Below, piece by piece: positions 9,569 through 16,694 of a stretch of 64,000 nucleotides of DNA (positions are counted from its first letter, which is position 1; each line of letters starts with the position of its first letter). The notes beneath the pieces are model-generated. The model made no database searches and was not told the origin of the DNA. It worked only from the letters and a program-made list of their open reading frames with translations. The stretch comes from DASSUW01 sp963759375. GTDB taxonomy: Bacteria; Actinomycetota; Thermoleophilia; Solirubrobacterales; Solirubrobacteraceae. Both the position numbers and the translations under genes were made by a program. The DNA lies in assembly GCA_963759375.1 (NCBI GenBank), contig CAVWYY010000008.1, positions 62,001-126,000 on the forward strand, written 5' to 3'.

Positions 9569-12160
9569 ATGGCGGAGTCGTACGCAGGGATCACCGTCCC
9601 CGAGGGCGAGCCAGGGACCATCCGCGAAGCCGCCCAGACCTTCACCGGCGTCGCCGGCGGCCTCCACGGCGCGAGCGCCGACCTGCAGTCCGTCCCGGGC
9701 CTCGTCTCGCAGTGGAAGGGGCCGGCGTCCGCGGCGTTCAGCGGCACGGCCATCACGAACGGGAGCGCCGTCGACAGCGGCGCCGAGGCCATGGCCACGT
9801 GCGCGCAGGCGGCGCGCACCTTCGCCGAGGAGCTCGAGCAGGCGCAGAAGGACGCCCGCCAGGCGATCGCCGACGCGCGCGACGCCCAGGGCCGGATCGA
9901 CGACGCGAACGCCGACATCGAGGCGGCGCTCGGCGCGCAGACGCAGGCGAGCAACGACATCGCCTCCGCCGAGAGCCGGATCAACAGCTCGATCGGCGTG
10001 CCCGACGTGGGCGCGATGTCCGACCGCGACGCGGCGAACACCGCGCTGACCAACGCGCAGGGCGCGGAAACCGCCGCTCGGCGGCGGCTGCAGCAGGCGC
10101 AGGACGACCTCGCCGACGCCAAGCAGCGCGGCCACCAGGCCGAGCAGGACGCCAAGCGCGCCGCCCGTACCGCGGCGGGCGCGTTCGAGGGCGTCGCCGG
10201 CCACACGCCGGCCGCCGCAATGTTCGGCGGCTCCCCGCACGCGATCGAGAACACCGTGCTCGCCCGCGTGCGCGCGGGCGACTACTCGGTGCTCGACGAG
10301 GTGGCCTTCAACTACCTGCCCGAGGACACCCAGAAGGCCGTCGCGGCGGAGATCGCCGACGAGAGCCTGAAGGCGTCGTACGGCGACGGCTCGCACTCGA
10401 TGCAGGACATGGCCGACGTGGTCGACAAGTTCGACTACGACGACGAGTTCGCCACCGGCTTCTACAACGAGCTCGGCGGCGGGGGCGCCCGTGAGCTGGC
10501 CAGCAGCATCATCATGTTCAACGGGTCGGGCGAAGGGCTCGACGACCCGTCGCTGGTGGCACTGATGACACCGTTCGCGACGCTGCTCGGCACCGCCACC
10601 CGCAGCAAGGACCTGCGCAGCGACTTCACCGACGAGTTCATCGGCGACGGCACGCTGCGCGACCGGCTGCCGGGCCACCTGCACATGGTCACGTTCGTGA
10701 TGGCGGGCGCAGCGGCGAACTACGGCTCCAAGTTCCTCTCGCGAGTGGGCGAGGAGGTCCTCGTCGAGTCGCAGGACGCCGAGGACGCGCCGCCGTTCGT
10801 CGAGCTGTCCGACTACCAGGACTTCATGAAGTTCATCGCCGAGAACCCGCAGGCCGCGGGCGAGCTGCTGGCCGGGCACCACGGGCAGGACGACTACCTG
10901 TCCAACGTCGGCCCGCTGCTGCGCTACGGCCCGCGCTTCACCGACGACGGGGAGGCGCTCGGCGCGCTCATCCAGGCCGGCACGCACGACCTGCGCGGAA
11001 CCGACATGGCGCTGGCCAACTCAGCGTCGCACGCGATCATCCAGGGCGTCCCGACGTACATGGACGGCCTCGGCGACGGCGCCAAGCCCGCCCTGACCAC
11101 GATCCTCGACGACCACATCCAGGACTTCGAGTACGCCGCCACCGAACGGGCGGAGGCCGGGATCATCGACGCGCCGACCGACGGCATCTCGGGCCTGACC
11201 TACGAGGAGAGCCACGACTACGTCAAGGCGCTCGTCGGCGACGACGCGACCCGCGAGGGCACCACGACGGTCATCGGCGAGCGCGTGGCGTACGACATGA
11301 ACCAGGCCGTGGTGACGCACGACTCGAGCTACGCCAACAGCGCCGGCTCGTTGTCGGAGATGACCGTCATCGCGACCGCCGACGCGAACCTCGACGACGC
11401 CAAGACGGCCGACACGATGAACGGCCTCGCCAAGTCGGCGAGCGGCAAGCTCATCGCGCTCACACCTCCGGGCAAGATCCCGGGCTTCGGCGAGGTCGCG
11501 GATGCCGCACTGGGCGAGGTGTTCTCCACGGACGCGGTGGAGAACGCGCTCAAGGAGCAGACGACCGCGCAGATGGATGCCTTCGGGCCGCTCAAGCGCC
11601 TGTCGGTCGCGGCACAGGTGAACGCGGGTCAGCTGCCGGTCGCGGCGCTGGACACGATCGACGCCAACGGCGGCCTGAACGTCAACTTCGTCGATGGTCC
11701 ACATGGCGACAACGACGTCGTCATGGTCGACGGCAAGCCGCTCGAGTGGGACCTCGACCACGACGGGACGCCGGAGACGAACATCACCGAACGCCAGCTC
11801 TACGACGCCACGCTCGGGCCCGCGGAGGGCGCCAACGACGGCATGCGGGAGCTCTACAACAAGGTCTACGACGGCCGGAACCCGCCGGACATCGACGATC
11901 TCGACCTGCCCGACGGGCTCGACAACGACAATCCGAGCACGTTCGAGAAGGTGTGGGACTGGCCGTTCGACGCACCCGGCGAAGGCACGATCTCAAACGG
12001 CGATCACGTCGTCGCGCACCAGGACGACCTACGCTGGGACCCGGTGGAAGGCGTTTACCACCTCCCGGTCGAGGGGCACAGCGACCTAACGTACATGCGC
12101 ATCGACGGCGACTGGAAGCGCGTCGAGAGGATCGGCAACTCGTGGCAGCCCGTCAACTGA
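9569..12160 (+). CDS. Large WXG100-superfamily secreted protein, putative type VII effector
   Basis: 863 residues. The N-terminal ~100 residues form a WXG-like helical hairpin with VSQWKGPASAAFSG around residue 50. A long coiled coil follows (about 90-210, rich in A/Q/D/E/R), and then a large alpha-helical middle region (about 220-660) of unknown family. Around residues 690-750 lies a module NGGLNVNFVDGPHGDNDVV ... DLDHDGTPE ... ITERQLYDATLGP, with an EF-hand-like aspartate loop. The C-terminal ~90 residues contain VYDGRNPPDIDDLDLPDG and end WKRVERIGNSWQPVN. No catalytic motif is recognised. The architecture resembles polymorphic secreted effectors, but toxicity is not shown. The following gene overlaps its end by 19 bases. 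Confidence 0.7.
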   Translation: MAESYAGITVPEGEPGTIREAAQTFTGVAGGLHGASADLQSVPGLVSQWKGPASAAFSGTAITNGSAVDSGAEAMATCAQAARTFAEELEQAQKDARQAIADARDAQGRIDDANADIEAALGAQTQASNDIASAESRINSSIGVPDVGAMSDRDAANTALTNAQGAETAARRRLQQAQDDLADAKQRGHQAEQDAKRAARTAAGAFEGVAGHTPAAAMFGGSPHAIENTVLARVRAGDYSVLDEVAFNYLPEDTQKAVAAEIADESLKASYGDGSHSMQDMADVVDKFDYDDEFATGFYNELGGGGARELASSIIMFNGSGEGLDDPSLVALMTPFATLLGTATRSKDLRSDFTDEFIGDGTLRDRLPGHLHMVTFVMAGAAANYGSKFLSRVGEEVLVESQDAEDAPPFVELSDYQDFMKFIAENPQAAGELLAGHHGQDDYLSNVGPLLRYGPRFTDDGEALGALIQAGTHDLRGTDMALANSASHAIIQGVPTYMDGLGDGAKPALTTILDDHIQDFEYAATERAEAGIIDAPTDGISGLTYEESHDYVKALVGDDATREGTTTVIGERVAYDMNQAVVTHDSSYANSAGSLSEMTVIATADANLDDAKTADTMNGLAKSASGKLIALTPPGKIPGFGEVADAALGEVFSTDAVENALKEQTTAQMDAFGPLKRLSVAAQVNAGQLPVAALDTIDANGGLNVNFVDGPHGDNDVVMVDGKPLEWDLDHDGTPETNITERQLYDATLGPAEGANDGMRELYNKVYDGRNPPDIDDLDLPDGLDNDNPSTFEKVWDWPFDAPGEGTISNGDHVVAHQDDLRWDPVEGVYHLPVEGHSDLTYMRIDGDWKRVERIGNSWQPVN

Positions 12161-12531
12161 TCACCGCTCTCGTCGTAGGCGCCCTGGCGCTCGCGGCCGG
12201 CGGCTGCGGCGATGACGACAACCCGGCCTTCTCCAAGGAGGTCTCGGACCAGATGGATGCGCAGGGTGCCGGCCGCGTGGCCAAGATCGAGCGCATGATC
12301 CGCAGCGGCGATCTCCCGCCGGTGGCGCGCTACGTCCTACACCCGAACGGCGGCCTGAACGTCAACTTCATCGACGGCCCCAACGGCGACAACGACATCG
12401 TGCGGACCGGCAGCGCCGGCACGTCGGGCAAGAAGCTCGTCTTCGACCTCAATCGCAACGGCAAGATCGACCCCGGTGAGCGCACGATCACCGAGCGCGA
12501 GCTGTACGACGCCACGCTGGGCCCCGAGTAG
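12142..12531 (+). CDS. Lipoprotein-like protein sharing the effector's NGGLNVNF module
   Basis: 129 residues from a GTG at 12142. The N-terminus has a basic/hydrophobic signal sequence followed by LAAGGCGDDD, a plausible lipobox with the cysteine near residue 22; the -3 residue is Ala, so it is not ideal. The mature part repeats the module seen inside the upstream large protein: NGGLNVNFIDGPNGDNDIV, then DLNRNGKIDPGE (an EF-hand-like loop), then ITERELYDATLGPE. It overlaps the large gene by 19 bases, implying coupled expression. A membrane-anchored partner, immunity or decoy protein is inference; no known immunity family is recognised. Confidence 0.65.
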   Translation: MAARQLITALVVGALALAAGGCGDDDNPAFSKEVSDQMDAQGAGRVAKIERMIRSGDLPPVARYVLHPNGGLNVNFIDGPNGDNDIVRTGSAGTSGKKLVFDLNRNGKIDPGERTITERELYDATLGPE

Positions 12532-12534
12532 CGC

Positions 12535-13905
12535 CTACAGGATCGCCAGGTAGCGGTCGAGCTCCCAGGGCGTGACCTGCACGCGGTAGTCCTCCCACTC
12601 CTGGCGCTTGATCTCGATGTAGCGGTTGAAGATGTGCTCGCCGAGCGTGCGCAGCACGAGCTCGGACTCGGAGGTGATCTCGATCGCCTCGCCGAGCGTC
12701 TCCGGGAGCTGCTCGATCCCGAGCCGGCGCCGCTCGTCCGGGCTCAGGTGGTAGAGGTTCTTCTCCATCGGCTCGGGCAGCTCGTAGCCGCGCTCGACGC
12801 CCTCGAGCCCCGCCATCAGCAGCGCCGCGAACGTGAGGTACGGGTTGCAGGCCGGATCCGGGCAGCGCAGCTCCATCCGCGTGGCCTGCTCCTTGCCCGG
12901 GTGGTAGAGCGGCACGCGCACGAGCGCCGAGCGGTTGCGCCGGCTCCAGGCGACGTAGACCGGCGCCTCGTAGCCCGGCACCAGCCGCTTGTAGGAGTTC
13001 ACCCACTGGGCGAAGATCGAGCAGATCTCGCGCGCGTGGCGGAGCTGCCCGGCGATGAACGCCTTGCCGGTGTCGGACAGGAAGTACTTGTCGTCGGCGT
13101 CGTAGAACGCGTTGCGGCCGTCCTTGAACAGCGACTGGTGGGTGTGCATGCCGGAGCCGTTCTCGCCGAACAGCGGCTTGGGCATGAACGTCGCGTGCCA
13201 GCCGTACTTGAGCGCGATCTCCTTGACCGTGATCCGGTAGGTCATGCAGTCGTCGGCCATCTTCAGCGCGTCGGCGTACCGCATGTCGATCTCGTGCTGG
13301 CTGGGCCCGACCTCGTGGTGCGAGTACTCGACCTCGATCCCCAGCCGCTCCAGCGCCAGCACGGTGTCGCGCCGCACGTCGGAGCCCGCGTCGAGGGTCG
13401 TGAGGTCGAAGTAGCCGCCGAGATCGAGCGGCTCGGTCCCGCGCGAGTCGCGGAACAGGAAGTACTCGAGCTCCGGGCCGACGTAGAAGTGGTCGAAGCC
13501 CATCTCGTTGGCGCGCTGGACGGCGCGGCGCAGCACGTGCCGCGGGTCGCCCTCGTAGGGCTCGCGCTCGGGCGTGAGCACGTCGGCGAACATGCGGGCC
13601 ACGCCGGCGCCCTCGTCCTCCGGCCGCCACGGGAGCACGTTGAACGTCGTCGGGTCGGGCATGGCGATCATGTCCGACTCCTCGATGGCGTTGAAGCCGG
13701 TGATCGACGAGCCGTCGAACCCCATGCCGCCCTCGAAGGCGTCGTCGAGCTCGTCGGCGTTGATCGAGAACGACTTCAGCTGGCCCAGGACGTCGGTGAA
13801 CCAGAGCCGGATGAACCGGATTCCCCGCTCCTCGACGAGCGCCTTGACGTCGTCCGCGTTCTGCGGCCTGTCTCCGGCGGGCGGCACGGCCGGGAGACTA
13901 GCCAA
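12535..13905 (-). CDS. glnA: Glutamine synthetase, type I
   Basis: 456-residue enzyme making glutamine from glutamate, ammonia and ATP. The beta-grasp N-domain includes DVLGQLKSFSI and MGFDGSSITGF. The catalytic domain has VGPELEYFLF (metal site), HHEVGPSQHEID, NGSGMHTHQSLF, and NRSALVRVP in the substrate site. The C-terminus (EWEDYRVQVTPWELDRYL) resembles the GSI-alpha type of Bacillus and Thermotoga rather than the longer adenylylated GSI-beta, although a tyrosine is present in NLYHLSPDE. Its 3' end is three bases from the convergent lipoprotein gene. Regulation is not evident from the sequence. Confidence 0.95.
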   Translation of the reverse strand: MASLPAVPPAGDRPQNADDVKALVEERGIRFIRLWFTDVLGQLKSFSINADELDDAFEGGMGFDGSSITGFNAIEESDMIAMPDPTTFNVLPWRPEDEGAGVARMFADVLTPEREPYEGDPRHVLRRAVQRANEMGFDHFYVGPELEYFLFRDSRGTEPLDLGGYFDLTTLDAGSDVRRDTVLALERLGIEVEYSHHEVGPSQHEIDMRYADALKMADDCMTYRITVKEIALKYGWHATFMPKPLFGENGSGMHTHQSLFKDGRNAFYDADDKYFLSDTGKAFIAGQLRHAREICSIFAQWVNSYKRLVPGYEAPVYVAWSRRNRSALVRVPLYHPGKEQATRMELRCPDPACNPYLTFAALLMAGLEGVERGYELPEPMEKNLYHLSPDERRRLGIEQLPETLGEAIEITSESELVLRTLGEHIFNRYIEIKRQEWEDYRVQVTPWELDRYLAIL

Positions 13906-13941
13906 CCGTTGCCGATGAGGAGGTGGACCCCCGGTCCGGGG

Positions 13942-14313
13942 TCACACCGACCAGCGGTCGGCCCAGCCCTTGAGCTCGGCCAGCGCCAGCTCGAGGTCGC
14001 GGCCGCGGTCGGTCAGCGCGTACTCGACACGCACCGGGCTCGTCGCCGCCACGTGCCGGTCGACGATCCCGCACTTCTCGAGCTCCTTCATGCGCTCGGA
14101 CAGCAGCCGGTCGGACAGGTCCGGCACGGCGTGGGCGATCTCCGAGAACCGCAGCGGCCCGCCGTCGGCCCGCAGGAGCACGTAGAGGATCGCGCCCGTC
14201 CACCGCTTGCCGACCAGCTCCACCGCGCGGTGGAAGTGCGGACAGCAGGCGGGTCGGTCCTCCGAGCGGTCTGCGACCGCCACCTTGACGTGGGTGCCCG
14301 GAGGACCCGACAT
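13942..14313 (-). CDS. HxlR-family transcriptional regulator
   Basis: 123-residue winged-helix protein. The HxlR signature is clear: CPHFHRAVELVGKRWTGAIL, RFSEIAHAVPDLSDRLLSER and MKELEKCGIVDR, with the conserved cysteine C24 near the N-terminus that in several HxlR proteins senses thiols or electrophiles. It starts five bases after the stop of the upstream carboxymuconolactone decarboxylase-like gene, so the two form an operon. A GTAAG-containing dyad upstream of that operon may be its operator. Confidence 0.88.
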   Translation of the reverse strand: MSGPPGTHVKVAVADRSEDRPACCPHFHRAVELVGKRWTGAILYVLLRADGGPLRFSEIAHAVPDLSDRLLSERMKELEKCGIVDRHVAATSPVRVEYALTDRGRDLELALAELKGWADRWSV

Positions 14314-14318
14314 GGCGA

Positions 14319-14885
14319 TCAGGCGGCCCGGAGCACCCGAGTCTCCTCAAACGATCCGTCCACGGGAACCTCGCCGGCGACGTTGATCATCGCCGTGAAG
14401 CATTCCAGGCTGAGCACGGCGATGGCTTCCAGGAGCTGTTCCTCGCTCCAGCCCGCCTCGATCGCCTCCTCGTGGAGGTGGTGCGGGACCGCGCCGCGCT
14501 GGTTGAGCACGCCCTTGAGGTACCGCAGCAGTGCGGCCTCGCGCGGGTCGCGCGATTCCCACTCGCGGGCGAGCGTGACCTCGTCGATGCCGACGCCCGC
14601 CTGCCGTGCGGTGCGTTGGTGGATGCTGATGCCCGGCACCGAGTGGTAGTGCTCGGCGACGGCGAGCGCGATGCGCTCGAGCGTGGCCAGCGGCAGCGTG
14701 CCGTGGCGCAACTCGCCGCGGAAGCGCGTGTATCCGCGCAGCGCGGCAGGAGAGCCGGCGAGGACGCCGAGGAAGTTCGGCAGTTGGCCGGCGGAGGACG
14801 AGGCACCCTTGAGCACGGGGACCGAGCCTTCGGGCGCGGTGAGCTCGTCGTGGATTTGGAAGCGGCTGATTTTGGTCTTGGGCAT
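14319..14885 (-). CDS. Carboxymuconolactone decarboxylase/AhpD-like protein without the CxxC pair
   Basis: 188-residue helical protein of the AhpD/CMD superfamily, recognisable from GYTRFRGELRHGTLPLATLERIAL and the helix AVAEHYHSVPGISIHQRTAR. In redox-active AhpD proteins this helix contains CxxC. Here those positions are not cysteine, while the histidine (ISIHQ) remains, so a peroxidase-type disulfide is unlikely and a decarboxylase-like or other role is possible. The ATG at 14885 is preferred over an upstream GTG because homology begins at MPKTKISRF. It is followed closely by the HxlR gene, which probably regulates it. Confidence 0.78.
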   Translation of the reverse strand: MPKTKISRFQIHDELTAPEGSVPVLKGASSSAGQLPNFLGVLAGSPAALRGYTRFRGELRHGTLPLATLERIALAVAEHYHSVPGISIHQRTARQAGVGIDEVTLAREWESRDPREAALLRYLKGVLNQRGAVPHHLHEEAIEAGWSEEQLLEAIAVLSLECFTAMINVAGEVPVDGSFEETRVLRAA

Positions 14886-14946
14886 GGCGACCTGCCAATG
14901 GGGATCCGGGGAGGCGGAGGGCCACACGGGAGTGCCGTTGAGCCCT

Positions 14947-14981
14947 CCTTACGCGATGTAAGTTTAGGCCTCTAAGTAAGG
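14947..14981. promoter_or_regulatory. Candidate HxlR operator: CCTTAC ... GTAAG ... GTAAGG
   Basis: Upstream of the CMD-HxlR operon lie CTTAC (14948-14952) with GTAAG five bases later (14958-14962), and a further GTAAGG (14976-14981) that pairs with CCTTAC at 14947. The stretch is clearly more AT-rich than its surroundings. Autoregulation by the HxlR protein is inferred from position. Confidence 0.4.
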
Positions 14982-14989
14982 CCCTACAA

Positions 14990-15003
14990 CTGCGTATACG
15001 CAG
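14990..15003. promoter_or_regulatory. Perfect 14-bp palindrome CTGCGTATACGCAG
   Basis: Exact palindrome between the CMD-HxlR promoter and the stop of the acidic protein at 15047. It may be a second operator half or a protein-binding site. Nothing else in the gap identifies it. Confidence 0.3.
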
Positions 15004-15046
15004 CAGACGCCCTTCCGGGTCTTCCTTGGTCCGCTGCCGGACCGAG

Positions 15047-15760
15047 CTAGGCGTTCTGCGTGGCGATCGCGATGAGGATCAGCAGCATCCCGAGCGCGAA
15101 CGCCCAGGCCGCGATCCGCTCCGGGCGCGGACCCAGCCGCTCGTGCACGGTGCGCGGGGGCCGGCGGTGGCTGGTGGGCGTGCCGTGGAACTCCGTGGGG
15201 CGCCCGCCGATCTTGACGGTGCGCCGGCCCTCGACGCCGCCGCGCACGACCCCGTCGTCGCGCGGCGCGGCGATCTCGTCGGCGCCAACCGCGTCGCCAC
15301 GGGCCGCCCACGCCTCGGCCGCGGCCCAGCGCTCCTCGGCCTCGGTCCTGGCCTCGGGCTCGGCCGCGTCGTCCGCGAACGGCTCGTCCTCGGCCCACGC
15401 CTCCGGCGCGGGCGGCGCGTCGGCGAATGCCTCGTCGCCCGCCCACAGCTCGTCGTGCTCCTCGCGGGCGCGCAGCGCCTCGTCGCGGCTGGTGAACTCC
15501 TCGTCGGCAGGAGGTGCCGGCTTCTCGCGCGGCAGTTCCTCGTCGCCGGTCTCGATCACGATCGTGCGGCGGCCGTCACCGGCGTCGCCACGCGGGATCT
15601 CCCGGTGCTGGCGCCGTTCGAACCGGCGCCCGGGCAGGTGATCGAACATCTCCTCGCCCACGCCCCAGTCGGCGACCTGACGGCGACGCCGCCCGCCTGG
15701 GCGCGGCTCCTCGTTGTCGTGGTCGTAAACGGCCCTGCCCCGGGCCTCGTGATCTGGCAT
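15047..15760 (-). CDS. Acidic, low-complexity membrane-anchored hypothetical protein
   Basis: 237 residues. The N-terminal part is basic (RPGGRRRRQV), the centre is rich in Glu/Ala/Asp (about 70-170), and a basic segment with RTVKIGGRPTEFHGTPTSHR follows. It ends in one C-terminal hydrophobic helix (IAAWAFALGMLLILIAIAT), giving a tail-anchored layout with a cytoplasmic body. The ATG at 15760 is preferred because AAGAGG lies six bases upstream; an in-frame GTG at 15775 has no such site. No family recognised. It lies downstream of the cytochrome c gene on the same strand. Confidence 0.65.
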   Translation of the reverse strand: MPDHEARGRAVYDHDNEEPRPGGRRRRQVADWGVGEEMFDHLPGRRFERRQHREIPRGDAGDGRRTIVIETGDEELPREKPAPPADEEFTSRDEALRAREEHDELWAGDEAFADAPPAPEAWAEDEPFADDAAEPEARTEAEERWAAAEAWAARGDAVGADEIAAPRDDGVVRGGVEGRRTVKIGGRPTEFHGTPTSHRRPPRTVHERLGPRPERIAAWAFALGMLLILIAIATQNA

Positions 15761-15817
15761 GTCCATCCTCTTCACGGCTTACGGGGTTAGCTGACGGGCT
15801 CGCGCCGAAGAGTGGCG

Positions 15818-16648
15818 CTACGACTGTCCGGCCCTCCCGGACGGCGATTCGCCCCAACTAGTGGGTCCCCCGCTTCCCGTCTGGTTCGGGAACTCAGCGG
15901 AACGGCACGAGGGTAACAGTCGTCTCGGCGGCAACCGCCAACCGTGTTGCAACGACCGGCATTCCGCAAACGGCGGCTGCGATGCGCCGCGCGGATGTGC
16001 GCGCGCCAGGCAGTATTTCGTCGCACGCATCGACGCCCGCGCGGCGAGTGCGACGAAATGCAGCCGCGGGCGCACCGCCTCCCTACCCAGCCGAAGTTCG
16101 AGCTCAGTGGCGACTCGCCGCCAACGGCTCAGCCGCCGCTCTGCTGCTTGCTGCTGCGTCTGCCCGACGGCCTTGGCGACGTAGTTCGCCACGTCCTCGG
16201 CGTCCTCGCCCGTGTAGAGGTTGGCCGCCATCTGGCCGTCGCCGTCCGCGCGGCCCTTCTGCAGCGCGTCGAGCACGAGCGCCTTGTTGGGCCGGATCTC
16301 GTCGAGGTCCGGGCCGATCTCGGCGATCGCGTTGGACGCCTTCAGGGTGTGGCAGTTCGCGCAGCGCTGGCCGAACAGGTCGCGCCCGTGCTGCTCGGAG
16401 GCCGTGAGATCGGTCACGTTCGCCTCCGGGATGCTGTCGTTGTTCGACACGGCGGCGATCACGGCCGCCGGTATCCCGGCTCCCAGCACCAGTACGGCGA
16501 CGAAGAACAGGACGGTGGCCGCGCGGCGGGCCCCGCGGCTGGTCGACATCAGCTGAGCGGCGGCGCCCTTGGTGCCGCCGCTGAACGCGACGAACAGCAG
16601 GCCGAGGGCGAGCCCCACCCACACAAGGACGAAGATCAACGTCAGCAT
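15818..16648 (-). CDS. Membrane-anchored c-type cytochrome with an anomalous C-terminal tail
   Basis: 276 residues as read. Residues 1-22 and about 44-68 are transmembrane helices. Residues 80-162 are a single c-type cytochrome domain with the haem motif CANCH (96-100), PDLDEIRP, and the distal methionine region GQMAANLYTGEDAEDVANYV. Homologous sequence stops at about residue 162 (position 16162). The remaining ~114 residues are rich in Cys/Arg/Ser, have unusual composition and cover a strong hairpin, so the original stop may have been lost by frameshift. Electron carrier between respiratory complexes is the usual role. The sequence from 15761 to about 16160 otherwise shows no convincing gene. 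Confidence 0.75.
   Translation of the reverse strand: MLTLIFVLVWVGLALGLLFVAFSGGTKGAAAQLMSTSRGARRAATVLFFVAVLVLGAGIPAAVIAAVSNNDSIPEANVTDLTASEQHGRDLFGQRCANCHTLKASNAIAEIGPDLDEIRPNKALVLDALQKGRADGDGQMAANLYTGEDAEDVANYVAKAVGQTQQQAAERRLSRWRRVATELELRLGREAVRPRLHFVALAARASMRATKYCLARAHPRGASQPPFAECRSLQHGWRLPPRRLLPSCRSAEFPNQTGSGGPTSWGESPSGRAGQS
16015..16059. terminator. 12-bp perfect stem hairpin in the cytochrome c tail
   Basis: ATTTCGTCGCAC (16015-16026) and its exact complement GTGCGACGAAAT (16048-16059) flank a 21-base GC-rich loop. A GC stem with an AT end downstream of the cytochrome domain fits a transcription terminator for the minus-strand gene, though no long T run follows. Confidence 0.45.
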
Positions 16649-16694
16649 GCGACGCCGGAATCTAACGGTTCGCGCGGCGCGGGACGCCGACCCC

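Noticed and set aside
15860..15910. tRNA-like GGTTCG sequence near 15890
   Set aside because: The T-loop context does not fit (followed by GGAAC) and no acceptor or anticodon stem can be formed.
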